Of a stretch of 64,000 bases of DNA, positions 8,828 through 17,282 are shown in pieces; position 1 is the stretch's first letter; every line of letters begins with the position of its first letter. Origin of the DNA: SIAQ01 sp964484265 (lineage in GTDB: Bacteria; Planctomycetota; Planctomycetia; Gemmatales; Gemmataceae); contig CAZAFH010000006.1 in NCBI GenBank assembly GCA_964484265.1, forward strand, positions 62,001 to 126,000, read 5' to 3'. The position numbers were made by a program, and so were the translations under genes. Under the pieces are notes generated by a model that did no database searches, was not told the DNA's origin, and saw only the letters and a program-made list of their open reading frames with translations.

Positions 8828-9214
8828 ATGGCACGTGGACGAGATGACGATGACGATGATTACGATGATGACGACGATGATCGACCCACGCGATCCGTGA
8901 AAAAGAAGAAACGGTCCGGCGGCAGCAACCCATTCATCGATTTCTTGATGTTTCGGCTCATGGTGGCGCCGTGGATCTTCATGATCCTATTCTGGCTCGG
9001 CGTGATCGGTACGATATTGGCCGGCGCTTCCCTGATCATTCTCGCCGTGATTTATGCTCCCGGCGCCACGAACAAGATCATGGGAAGCCTGATGGGACTT
9101 GGATACATGGTCTTGGGGCCAATCGTGGTTCGAGTCTATGCAGAAGTAGTCATCGTTTTCTTCCGCATATTCGACACGCTCGTGGATATCAAGAACGTGC
9201 TGGAAGATAGGTAA
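8828..9214 (+). CDS. DUF4282 membrane protein
   Basis: A 128-residue inner-membrane protein. The N-terminus is an extreme acidic run (residues 5-18 nearly all Asp) followed by a basic patch KKKKR. Two hydrophobic segments (about residues 48-75 and 85-115) are separated by a short loop, and the end is FRIFDTLVDIKNVLEDR. This pattern fits DUF4282, whose function is unknown. The Asp tract is probably cytoplasmic. The gene follows a degraded region and is followed by a hairpin at 9233-9271. Confidence 0.75.
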   Translation: MARGRDDDDDDYDDDDDDRPTRSVKKKKRSGGSNPFIDFLMFRLMVAPWIFMILFWLGVIGTILAGASLIILAVIYAPGATNKIMGSLMGLGYMVLGPIVVRVYAEVVIVFFRIFDTLVDIKNVLEDR

Positions 9215-9232
9215 TCGCGGCGAACCGAGGGG

Positions 9233-9271
9233 CGTGAGCGACTGGTAGCGAGATTCCTCCAGTCGTTCACG
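9233..9271. repeat. Short inverted repeat, GTGAGCGACTGG family
   Basis: CGTGAGCGACTGG (9233-9245) pairs imperfectly with CCAGTCGTTCACG (9259-9271), 18 bp after the DUF4282 stop. It resembles the AAGCGACTGGAGGAA element at 53580-53650. It may act as a terminator. Confidence 0.65.
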
Positions 9272-9303
9272 TTTATTCCTTCGACGGGTGACATTGACGC
9301 TTT

Positions 9304-9390
9304 TCCGAGCCGCGACCGTGAGGGAGCGGCCGACAATATCTGTTCCGGCAAGGTATCCGGCTGGCCGCTCCCTCACGGTCGCGGCTCGGA
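9304..9390. repeat. Perfect 28-bp inverted repeat
   Basis: Arms 9304-9331 and 9363-9390 are perfect 28-bp reverse complements (outer end TCCGAGCCGCGACCGTGAGG) around a 31-nt spacer. It lies between two convergent genes and is probably a dispersed palindromic repeat that also stops transcription from both sides. Confidence 0.85.
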
Positions 9391-9453
9391 AATGTTTCGG
9401 TCCGTCGGCAAATGCGATAATCTCCACCGCGTGTAGTATAGCTCGCCAAAAGA

Positions 9454-10626
9454 TCAGAACACGAAGCTGATGCCGAAGCGCAGACCGTTAAAGTGTCGGA
9501 AGAACTGGTGCTGGTATTCAGGATCGACCGTGCCGAGGTTGAAATCAACGGGCTGAGGCGAGGAGATCGTATTGAGGTAGGCCTGGAAGTCATAGCCCAC
9601 CTGAATGGAGACAGCTTCCCACGGATACCACCACAAGCCGGCGCGGAAGTCGCCGCCGACGGAGAGTGCGTTGAGGCGTCGGCCACGCGTCGAAACCGCG
9701 CCGTAGTCGAGCCGCAGGTACGAGGCTCTCGTTTTCGCCAGATCCAAGTAAACGCCTGCTTCGAAGTCGAGGGTTAGGGCGAAGGCGCCGATTGGCGTCG
9801 AACCCAGGTACCAGTCGTTGCCAAGACCAAAGTGAACGCCGTACAGGCGGTTCGAGATTGTGTTGGAGTACAGCGCGGCCGTATCGGGAGATGAGTTGCC
9901 TGTGTCGTCAGCGCTCACTGTGCGCCATTGGAATCGATCCCAGATCCAGGCAATGCGTGGACCGATGAGTGCATAGCTGCGGTAGTTTTCCGTCTGCGTC
10001 ATCTCGAAGCGAGCCGTGGCCTGGTAGACGTCGTAACGCTGCGTGAAGTCAATCTGCATGGCCGAGGCTGCGTTCCAGATGCCATAGGTCGTCGCCGGGG
10101 CGGCGCCGTTGACGTTTGGATCGGCGCCTGCCCAGAAGTTGCCGAAGTTGTTCACAGGCGAAAACAGGAATGTATCCGCGAGGTTATTGCCGAAATTCCC
10201 GTTCGCCGGCAGAATCGAAGCGGCCGCGGAGTACCGAGCCTCTCTCAGGTGGCGCCAGCCGAGTTCGATGGCCAGGCCGTTGGAAAATCGGTAGCCGAGA
10301 AAGAGGTCCCAGCCAGGTTGATAGAGGCCAGGGCCCATGAGTTGATTGGTTTCGAGCGCGGTATCTTTGCTGCCGTAAAAAGTATTCTGTGGCCCCAGAC
10401 TTCCCGTAAGATCTCGGAACCCGCGCTGAGCGATGACCTGGCTGGCCAGCGGGCGGTTGGTGTTCATGTACATCAACTGAAAGCCGACGTAGACACCGCC
10501 GTCATCATACGGAACGTGACTGAACGGCCCGGTAAACGTCGCCGAAGGCACGGATTGGGCACACAGCGTGCTCGGCGCCAGGATCACCCCCAGCACGAGA
10601 CAGATCGCGCGAAATCCCCTGCGCAT
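9454..10626 (-). CDS. Predicted outer-membrane beta-barrel protein
   Basis: A 390-residue exported protein. Starting at ATG 10626, 9 nt after an AAGGAG site, gives a clean signal peptide ending TLCAQS. The mature part is rich in alternating aromatic and polar strands (YVGFQLMYMNTN, GWDLFLGYRFSNGLAIELGW, YQATARFEMTQTEN) with Gly/Asn turns. It ends in FGISFVF, and a terminal Phe is the usual barrel-assembly signal. This suggests an outer-membrane porin-like barrel similar to the large planctomycete family of such proteins. The substrate is unknown. Upstream in-frame ATGs at 10647 and 10635 are less likely. Confidence 0.75.
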   Translation of the reverse strand: MRRGFRAICLVLGVILAPSTLCAQSVPSATFTGPFSHVPYDDGGVYVGFQLMYMNTNRPLASQVIAQRGFRDLTGSLGPQNTFYGSKDTALETNQLMGPGLYQPGWDLFLGYRFSNGLAIELGWRHLREARYSAAASILPANGNFGNNLADTFLFSPVNNFGNFWAGADPNVNGAAPATTYGIWNAASAMQIDFTQRYDVYQATARFEMTQTENYRSYALIGPRIAWIWDRFQWRTVSADDTGNSSPDTAALYSNTISNRLYGVHFGLGNDWYLGSTPIGAFALTLDFEAGVYLDLAKTRASYLRLDYGAVSTRGRRLNALSVGGDFRAGLWWYPWEAVSIQVGYDFQAYLNTISSPQPVDFNLGTVDPEYQHQFFRHFNGLRFGISFVF

Positions 10627-10819
10627 TGTCAGCATCTCCTTCATCACGAAGGCGAGTCCGGCCCCGGATCGGTACCGCGGCGACAGGCATCTCCCCCGAG
10701 TCGCCCATCGCCGGATGCATCACGCATCGCTTATCTAGCCTATTACAAGAGTCGCGAAATATAGTCGCATTGCGAAAGCCGTCAAGCTGATTTCGCCTGG
10801 AAAATGATTCAAAGTGGCG

Positions 10820-11170
10820 TTATTCTTTCGCCAACTCGGCGCTTCGCTGAAATCGCCAGTTTTGCCCGTCGACGCATTCCATCTCCGCCACGCCGCGCAG
10901 CCTCAACCCGGCGAAGCTCCACTGATTATCGTCGATGCATTCATACTTCCCGCCATCCCAGCGTTTCACGATCCCACGGCCGCCGCTTACAGGACCTTCG
11001 TAATCCAGGTAGATCAGGCGGTGGTCCGGCAGAGGCTCGGCGGCAATCGTGAAAGCGCCACCGCTGGGCGGCTCCGCCAAACGCCAGGTGCGCAGGACGT
11101 CGCCCTCTTGCAGCATCAAATCCCAATGCAGTACCGGGTGATCGTGCTCGAGTATGACGAAGCGCGGCAT
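10820..11170 (-). CDS. LigD-type 3'-phosphoesterase domain protein
   Basis: A 116-residue single-domain protein from ATG 11170, with GGAGA about 7 nt upstream. It starts MPRFVILEHDHPVLHWDLML, which matches the phosphoesterase (polymerase/ligase-associated) domain of bacterial LigD, where the His and Asp of H-x(n)-HWD bind metal. It continues with WRLAEPP, LIYLDYEGPVSGGRG and WDGGKYE. In bacterial non-homologous end joining this domain trims 3' phosphates and ribonucleotides. Here it stands alone, without ligase or Ku nearby, so the role is inferred. It may be a short, divergent version. Confidence 0.8.
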   Translation of the reverse strand: MPRFVILEHDHPVLHWDLMLQEGDVLRTWRLAEPPSGGAFTIAAEPLPDHRLIYLDYEGPVSGGRGIVKRWDGGKYECIDDNQWSFAGLRLRGVAEMECVDGQNWRFQRSAELAKE

Positions 11171-11338
11171 TGATTTCTCCAGAGATCTTTTCTCGATCGA
11201 GGCAGATTGACGTTCAGGTGGCGCGCAGATATTTCTGTGCAAAACTCCCGCACAGACAAAAATGTCTGTGCCACCGTTCCCATATCATGACCACGTGGTT
11301 CTTGTTCGCTCACCCATTCCCCTACCGAGGTTTCCACG

Positions 11339-12220
11339 ATGCGTCTTGCTCTCTCCCTTTTCTTCGCTCTCATGTTCCTGGCTGCACCACGCGCTCATGC
11401 CCAAGCTGGCAAGCCTGTGAAAGTCGGCCTATGGAACAAACGTGCTCCTGTCGGCGATGGCACGATTCAAGAGGTCGAGGTTTTCATCACCATGCATCAA
11501 CCCCAAAAGCCCAACGGCGCCGCCATCGTCATCTGCCCCGGCGGCGGGTATGGCGGACTCGTCACTGGTGGGGAAGGGCATGGCATCGCCCAATGGCTCA
11601 ATCGTCACGGCATCGCTGGCGTTGTGCTCGAATACCGCCTGCCCAAGGGAAAATCGATGGTCCCGCTGCTCGATGCACAGCGCGCCATCCGCACCGTCCG
11701 CGCCAATGCGAAAGCCTGGAAGATCGATCCCCAGCGCGTCGGCATCATGGGCTTCTCCGCGGGCGGGCATTTGGCATCCACCGCGGGCACTCACTTCGAC
11801 ACCGGCAACCCGACGGCGGCCGACGCCGTCGATCGCCTGAGCTGTCGCCCGGACTTCATGGTGCTGGTCTATCCCGTCATTACCATGGGCGACAAGGGGC
11901 ACGGCGGCTCGCGCAACAATCTCCTTGGCAAAGGCGCCACTGCGAAGCTCGTGGAACTCTTTTCCAACGAGAAGCAAGTGACCGAAAAAACGCCGCCGAC
12001 GTTCCTCGCCCACGCCAAGGACGACCGCCCCGTGCCGCCGGAAAATAGCAAGATGTTCTTCGACGCGCTGCGCCAAAATAAGGTAGCCGCTGAGTATCTG
12101 GAACTCCCGTCCGGCGGGCATGGCTTGAATGGCTACAAAGGCCCGATGTGGGACGCCTGGCAGAATCGCTCGCTGGCCTGGCTTGCGGAAATGAAGTTCG
12201 TGCCCGGAGCGCCAAAATGA
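11339..12220 (+). CDS. Exported alpha/beta-hydrolase (esterase/lipase, acetyl-xylan-esterase-like)
   Basis: A 293-residue protein with a signal peptide ending RAHAQA. The oxyanion-hole motif CPGGGYGG, the nucleophile elbow GFSAGGH and a late catalytic His in SGGHGLNG place it among secreted BD-FAE/Axe-type esterases. The acid residue is probably in HAKDDRPVP. These enzymes typically deacetylate plant or algal polysaccharides; the substrate here is inferred. Its stop overlaps the start of the following peptidase (ATGA), so the two are co-translated. Confidence 0.88.
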   Translation: MRLALSLFFALMFLAAPRAHAQAGKPVKVGLWNKRAPVGDGTIQEVEVFITMHQPQKPNGAAIVICPGGGYGGLVTGGEGHGIAQWLNRHGIAGVVLEYRLPKGKSMVPLLDAQRAIRTVRANAKAWKIDPQRVGIMGFSAGGHLASTAGTHFDTGNPTAADAVDRLSCRPDFMVLVYPVITMGDKGHGGSRNNLLGKGATAKLVELFSNEKQVTEKTPPTFLAHAKDDRPVPPENSKMFFDALRQNKVAAEYLELPSGGHGLNGYKGPMWDAWQNRSLAWLAEMKFVPGAPK

Positions 12221-13377
12221 CGGACCCCGCCATTTTCGATCTGCTCAACCTGCTCGCGATCCCTGGTCCGCCAGGCGATGAGGCCAAAGTCGCCGAGCAT
12301 CTGCGTGCCGTGCTCCTCAAACTGGGCGTGTCGCCGGAGTGCATCATTCATGACGACGCTCATCGCCAGAGCGAATACGGCGGCGCGTGCGGCAATCTCA
12401 TCGTGCGACTCGACGGACACGGCCGTGGCGAACGCAGGCTCTTCAGCGCGCACATGGATACCGTGCCCGGATGCGTCGGCGCGGTGGCGAAACTCGGAGA
12501 CGGGAAGATCGTCAACACTGCCGAGGGCAAGGCGCTGGGCGGCGACAATCGCACCGGGTGTGCCTGTGTCTTGCAGGTCGCCCGGACACTGCTGGATCGC
12601 AAGGGCGATCATCCGCCGACAACGCTGGTGTTCTTCGTGCAGGAGGAAGTCGGGCTCGTCGGTTCGCGCGGGCTGGATCTAAGCAAGCTAGGCGAGCCAA
12701 AACCGTCGGTCGGATTCAATTTCGATGGGCATTATCCGGAAGAATTTCTCATCGCGGTGACGGGTACCGAGCGTTTCACGATCGACATCGAGGGCATCGC
12801 CGCCCATTCCGGCATGAACCCGGAGGATGGTGTTTCGGCGGCGCTAATCCTGTCCGATGCGTTGGTGGAACTCGATCGCGCCGGCTGGCATGGCGCGATC
12901 TCAAAACCCGAAGGCGAGGGACGGGCGAACGTCGGCACGCTGCGCGGCGGGACGGGCAGCAACGTCGTCATGCCGGCGCTACACATTCTTGCGGAGGCAC
13001 GCAGCCATGATCCGGTGTTTCGGGCACGCATCATCGCGGCATGGAAGGACGCGTTCCAGCGCTCTGCGGCCCATCAGCGAAATCGCGAAGGAAAGTCGGG
13101 CACGGTCACGTTTGGTCCCGGCCCAACCTATGAGGCGTATGCGCTGCCCGATGACGCTCCCGTTGTGCGATTGGCACTCACGGCGGCGGAACGCATCGGG
13201 CTGAAACCGAAACTCATCAGCGACTACGGCGGCAACGACGCGAACTGGCTGGCAGGCCACGGCATCCCCGCCATCACCATCGGTTGCGGGCAACGCCATG
13301 TTCACATGCCAGCGGAGGAAATCGACCTCGCCAATTTCCTCCGCGCCTGCGACCTGGCGCGAGCGCTCGCGGTTTAG
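12217..13377 (+). CDS. M20-family metallopeptidase (PepT-like)
   Basis: A 386-residue zinc peptidase starting with ATG 12217, overlapping the esterase stop. Metal-ligand motifs are visible: FSAHMDTVPG (His and its Asp base), GGDNRTGCA (bridging Asp), FFVQEEVGLVGS (catalytic Glu pair) and a late His in CGQRHVHMP. The dimerisation lid lies in the middle (about 190-300). Sequence and length fit the PepT/M20 group of di- and tripeptidases or related exopeptidases. There is no signal peptide, so it is cytoplasmic. The functional link with the esterase is unknown. Confidence 0.88.
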   Translation: MTDPAIFDLLNLLAIPGPPGDEAKVAEHLRAVLLKLGVSPECIIHDDAHRQSEYGGACGNLIVRLDGHGRGERRLFSAHMDTVPGCVGAVAKLGDGKIVNTAEGKALGGDNRTGCACVLQVARTLLDRKGDHPPTTLVFFVQEEVGLVGSRGLDLSKLGEPKPSVGFNFDGHYPEEFLIAVTGTERFTIDIEGIAAHSGMNPEDGVSAALILSDALVELDRAGWHGAISKPEGEGRANVGTLRGGTGSNVVMPALHILAEARSHDPVFRARIIAAWKDAFQRSAAHQRNREGKSGTVTFGPGPTYEAYALPDDAPVVRLALTAAERIGLKPKLISDYGGNDANWLAGHGIPAITIGCGQRHVHMPAEEIDLANFLRACDLARALAV

Positions 13378-13402
13378 CACTCAACAGCGAACGTACCGAA
13401 TA

Positions 13403-14221
13403 TTATTTGCTTTCGAGTGTCAACTTCGAAGTAACGCGATCCCCGACTTTGAGCGCTGCCTTCCCCGGCGGCGCGACGGACCGGGCAATCGCGCTCGTGG
13501 CGGATACCTCCACGATGCGGATCATGCCCAGGTATTTCGCCTCGGGTTGAAGGCGATAGACTTCGAGCGTGTGATTCTTTTCGAGGCCGTGATCGGTTCC
13601 GAGATTGATCTGTACGAGATCGCCGGCGAGCTTTTCGATTTTCCCGTCAACTTTGATTACTGGCGGGTTGGCGACGGGTTCACGCTTCGGCGGATTTACT
13701 TTGTTCTTCACCTCGGCAACGGCCGCCTTCTGGGTCGACTCGCGCACCTGTGCGAGCAACAGGTCGATGCGTGCTTGCAGCAAATTCGCACGCGCCTCCG
13801 CGACGAGCGCCTCCTCCTTGGCGCGTTTGGCCTCGTCTTGGCTGGCGAGCAGCTTGGTCTGGAGTTCACGGACAAACTTGGCGAATTCGTCGCCTTCGCG
13901 CTGGCGAAGCTCAAGAAGCCGCTTTGACTCGTCGGCTTGCAATTTCTGTTTCTGGATGAGGTTCTTGATCGCGTCGGCCTGGTTTCGAAGCTCGGCCTGA
14001 ATGCTCACCTGGGAATCACGCAGGCGTTTGTCAAAATCGTCGATAATGCGCTTTTGCGAGATGATGATCTGCTTTAACTGCTCGATCGCCTTATCCTTCT
14101 CGTCCTGCTGCGCGAGACAGCGTGGCAAAACGCACGGATCGAGAAACAAAATGCCGATAAGAACAGTAGAAAATATGCCGTGTCGCGTGAACGTGAATTG
14201 TTGAGGGGTGATGGTCAGCAT
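13403..14221 (-). CDS. Exported coiled-coil protein with C-terminal beta domain
   Basis: A 272-residue protein with an N-terminal hydrophobic signal/anchor (about residues 14-36). A long charged helical region follows (about 40-165) with heptad-like repeats (LKQIIISQKRIIDDFDKRLRD), predicted coiled coil. The C-terminal 90 residues form a beta-rich domain (GDLVQINLGTDHGLEKNHTL, YLGMIRIVEV) similar to the C-terminal domains of FlgT-like and planctomycete envelope proteins. A GGAG site precedes the ATG. It faces the secretion cluster divergently. Function unknown; a cell-envelope structural role is inferred. Confidence 0.7.
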   Translation of the reverse strand: MLTITPQQFTFTRHGIFSTVLIGILFLDPCVLPRCLAQQDEKDKAIEQLKQIIISQKRIIDDFDKRLRDSQVSIQAELRNQADAIKNLIQKQKLQADESKRLLELRQREGDEFAKFVRELQTKLLASQDEAKRAKEEALVAEARANLLQARIDLLLAQVRESTQKAAVAEVKNKVNPPKREPVANPPVIKVDGKIEKLAGDLVQINLGTDHGLEKNHTLEVYRLQPEAKYLGMIRIVEVSATSAIARSVAPPGKAALKVGDRVTSKLTLESK

Positions 14222-14390
14222 CTTTAATCTCCATTTAATGAGAATGACGGTAGTAATGGGTAAAGAGGCAGCAGAAAACCCGCCATTTGATTGCTAGTTG
14301 TGTAATAATCATCGCCGATATCGCCGTTCGATGCAATCGGAAAATCTGAGGTTATCGGTGTTTTCGTTTAGCGCTCGCACGGAATTTCTT

Positions 14391-14527
14391 ACTCCCTCTC
14401 CCCCGGTATTCCGGGGGGGAGGGCCGGGGTGAGGGGGCAGGAATAGCGGGCGGAATATTGAAATTTCGCCAGGTTCATTCCCCTCACCCCCAGCCCCTCT
14501 CCCCGGAATACCGGGGGAGAGGGGAGT
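14391..14527. repeat. Long inverted repeat, CCCTCTCCC...GAGGGGG family, copy 1
   Basis: Arms 14391-14438 and 14479-14527 are imperfect reverse complements (ACTCCCTCTCCCCCGG against CCGGGGGAGAGGGGAGT) around a 40-nt spacer. The element belongs to the same class as 16390-16507. It fills most of the gap before the secretion ATPase, and its last bases supply the GGGGAG that could serve as ribosome-binding site. I see no gene in 14222-14390. Confidence 0.8.
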
Positions 14528-14531
14528 AATT

Positions 14532-16262
14532 GTGAACGAATATAACGCCGGGACGGGCACCATGAATCTTGTTCGTATGCTAGTTCAAAGCGGAGCGATG
14601 AAGGAGGCCGACGTCGCGCGCCTGCAAGAGTCGCTGGCGTCGTCGCCGAACAAGCCGTTGCATACCGTCATCATCGAGCAGAACTTCGCCAAGGAAGAGG
14701 ACGTGCTGCCGGTGCTCGCCGACCATTTCGGCATGGAGCTTGTGGACCTGACGAAAACGAAGATCGACCAGGACACCGTGCGGATGATGCCGACCAAGGT
14801 CGTGCATCGCCGAAACATCATGCCGATCTCGCGCAACAATGGTTCGCTTGTCGTTGCCACAGGCGACCCGTTCGATGTCTACGCGATCGATGAATTGCAG
14901 GCGCTCATTGGCTTGCACGTGCACCCCGTGCTGGCAAGCCCGCGCGAAATTTTGCGCATGATCAAGACGCATTTCGGCGTCGGCGGCGAAACCGTCACCG
15001 CGATGGTGCAGGAACGCAAGGACGACGTCGAACTCCTCGAAGAACTCGACACCGACGACAGCGAATTGGCCAAACAAGCTCAGGAAGCGTCGGTCGTCAA
15101 GCTCGTCAACGAGATTCTCATCGAAGCCGCTAATGAAATGGCGAGCGACATCCACGTGGAGCCAGGCGAACACGCGCTGCGCATCCGCTACCGCATCGAC
15201 GGCCTCTTGCAAACCCAAAACCTGCCGCCCGAGATCAATCGCTTTCAGTCGGCGATCATCAGCCGTATCAAGATCATGGCCCGGCTCAACATCGCCGAGA
15301 AGCGTCTGCCGCAGGACGGCCGCATCAAGATGCGCGTCAGCAACCGCGAGATCGATGTCCGCGTGTCGATCATTCCGATGGTGTTCGGCGAAGGCATCGT
15401 CATGCGTTTGCTCGACAAATCGCGCATGAAATTCGATCTCAAAAACGTCGGCTTTCTCGACAATACCTACAAGCTCTTCCGCCAGCTCATCGATCGGCCT
15501 CACGGCATCGTGCTCGTCACGGGGCCGACGGGCTCGGGAAAAAGCACGACGCTCTACTCCGCGCTCAACGAAATCAAGGACGAGGTGACCAAGATCATCA
15601 CCGTCGAGGATCCCGTTGAATACATGCAGGACGGTATCAGTCAAATCCAGGTGCACCACAAGATTAACCTGACGTTCGCCTCGGCACTGCGCAGCATTCT
15701 GCGTCACGATCCCGACGTGATCCTGATCGGTGAAATGCGCGATTACGAAACGGCCGAGAGCGCCATCCAGGCGTCGCTTACGGGACATCTCGTGTTTTCA
15801 ACGCTGCACACGAACGACGCGCCCAGCGCGTTTACCCGGCTCATCGACATGGGCGTGGAGCCGTTCCTGGTGTCGAGCACCGTCGAAGGTGTCATGGCGC
15901 AACGCCTCGTCCGGACGATCTGCTCGGAGTGCAAAGAGGGATACGAACCGACGCCGCACGACATGCCTGCGGACTTTCCGGGCGTCGCTGAGGGCAAGAT
16001 GCCGAAGGTGCTCTACCGCGGCAAGGGATGTCGCAAATGCCATCAGACCGGATTCAAGGGCCGAACCGGCATCCACGAATTGATGGTCAACACCGACGAT
16101 CTGAAGGACCTGATCGTGCAGCGAACCAATGCCAATACGATCCGCATACAGGCGCTGAAGAACGGCATGATCACGCTGCGGCAGGACGGCTGGCGCAAAG
16201 TGCAGAATGGCACGACGACGATCGACGAAGTCGCGCGCGTGACTTCGACGGATATCGCGTAA
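14532..16262 (+). CDS. gspE: Type II secretion / type IV pilus assembly ATPase
   Basis: Cytoplasmic hexameric ATPase that powers pseudopilus assembly. An N-terminal GspE_N-like domain (about residues 10-150) is followed by the secretion ATPase core. The core has Walker A GPTGSGKST (about 331-339), Asp box and Walker B regions (HDPDVILIGEMRD) and the zinc-binding tetracysteine loop CSEC...CRKCHQTGFKGRTGIHE. The length of 576 residues is normal. GTG 14532 has a GGGGAG site within the preceding repeat; ATG 14562 is an alternative start that drops ten residues. It is the first gene of the long secretion cluster. Confidence 0.95.
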   Translation: MNEYNAGTGTMNLVRMLVQSGAMKEADVARLQESLASSPNKPLHTVIIEQNFAKEEDVLPVLADHFGMELVDLTKTKIDQDTVRMMPTKVVHRRNIMPISRNNGSLVVATGDPFDVYAIDELQALIGLHVHPVLASPREILRMIKTHFGVGGETVTAMVQERKDDVELLEELDTDDSELAKQAQEASVVKLVNEILIEAANEMASDIHVEPGEHALRIRYRIDGLLQTQNLPPEINRFQSAIISRIKIMARLNIAEKRLPQDGRIKMRVSNREIDVRVSIIPMVFGEGIVMRLLDKSRMKFDLKNVGFLDNTYKLFRQLIDRPHGIVLVTGPTGSGKSTTLYSALNEIKDEVTKIITVEDPVEYMQDGISQIQVHHKINLTFASALRSILRHDPDVILIGEMRDYETAESAIQASLTGHLVFSTLHTNDAPSAFTRLIDMGVEPFLVSSTVEGVMAQRLVRTICSECKEGYEPTPHDMPADFPGVAEGKMPKVLYRGKGCRKCHQTGFKGRTGIHELMVNTDDLKDLIVQRTNANTIRIQALKNGMITLRQDGWRKVQNGTTTIDEVARVTSTDIA

Positions 16263-16389
16263 GGGAAAATTTCTTCCGCTTGCCGTTTAGCGTTCGGATT
16301 ATCCCTTGCGGAACGCAAGGGCGCAGGCGGAATACAGGGAATTCGCACCCGCGAGGCGAAAGGCGAATCGGGGAAATCGTGGCGCGAAG

Positions 16390-16507
16390 TGCTCCCTCTC
16401 CCACCGGGAGAGGGAAGGGGTGAGGGGGCGCCTGCAATGGCGTGGCCCTATTCATTGTTGCACGCTTCCCCTCACCCCCGACCCCTCTCCCGCTGGGAGA
16501 GGGGAGG
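16390..16507. repeat. Long inverted repeat, CCCTCTCCC...GAGGGGG family, copy 2
   Basis: CTCCCTCTCCCACCGGGAGA near 16390 is mirrored by CCCTCTCCCGCTGGGAGAGG near 16482-16501, with GGGTGAGGGGG / CCCCTCACCCCC in each arm. It lies inside the secretion operon between gspE and the zinc-ribbon gene and supplies that gene's ribosome-binding site. Confidence 0.8.
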
Positions 16508-16514
16508 AGACGAA

Positions 16515-17279
16515 ATGAACTGCCCGCGGTGTCGAGCGCTCGTGATCGCGGAGGATGTGAATTTGCAGCATTTGCTGGCGAAGTGTCGGCAATGCAACGA
16601 GGTCTTCCGTTTCGCCGCCGCCGAGGTCGAGGCGATCACCGATCGTGTGCGTGACGATGGGCCTCGCGCCGCGCCGGACCTAGACAATGAGCCGATGCCG
16701 GACATCGCGCTGAAGACACTGCGCGTGCCGCAACCGCCGACCATCGAGATCGACCCTGGTGCTGGAACTCGCAGGATCGTCAAACGCTGGTTTGACTATT
16801 CGTATCTCGGCATGATTTTTTTCTGCGTGTTCTGGGATGGATTTTTGTTCTGTTGGTACACCCTGGCATTTACGCAAGGCGGTCCGTGGATCATGGTGTT
16901 GTTTCCGTTGCTCCACGTCACCGTCGGCGTGTGCATCACGTATTCGACACTGGCGGGGCTTTTCAACAGAACCGTGATATCGATCGAGGACGGATTTCTA
17001 GTTACGACTCACGGCCCATTGCCCTGGTGGGGCGGAGCACGCATACCAACTTCGGGCATCGTGCAGCTTTATTGCACACTTGCATCGATACAGCGCTGGC
17101 GGTCCGGAAACGCGTACTACCTGGCAGCAATGCCCGTGCAGTTGAATGCCCTGATGCAGAACGGCGAGCAGCGCGTCGTGCTTTTATCCGCGACGAAGGA
17201 AGAAGGACTTTTTCTCGAACAGACGCTCGAGGATTGGCTGGAGATCGAACCGAAACGCGTTCCCGGACAGGTGGATTGA
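16515..17279 (+). CDS. Zinc-ribbon membrane protein in the secretion operon
   Basis: A 254-residue protein from ATG 16515, preceded by GGGGAGGAG. The N-terminus has two CxxC pairs (C3/C6 and C24/C27, as in MNCPRC and AKCRQC), a small zinc ribbon typical of planctomycete proteins. A linker follows, then two transmembrane segments at about residues 98-120 and 122-150, and a C-terminal beta-rich domain (about 155-250, ending WLEIEPKRVPGQVD). It lies between gspE and gspF with only a 3-nt gap to gspF, so it is probably co-expressed. It is not a standard T2SS subunit. Function unknown. Confidence 0.8.
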   Translation: MNCPRCRALVIAEDVNLQHLLAKCRQCNEVFRFAAAEVEAITDRVRDDGPRAAPDLDNEPMPDIALKTLRVPQPPTIEIDPGAGTRRIVKRWFDYSYLGMIFFCVFWDGFLFCWYTLAFTQGGPWIMVLFPLLHVTVGVCITYSTLAGLFNRTVISIEDGFLVTTHGPLPWWGGARIPTSGIVQLYCTLASIQRWRSGNAYYLAAMPVQLNALMQNGEQRVVLLSATKEEGLFLEQTLEDWLEIEPKRVPGQVD

Positions 17280-17282
17280 AGC

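Noticed and set aside
14580..15788. 402-codon minus-strand frame
   Set aside because: Shadow of gspE; high-GC codon bias leaves the reverse frame open.
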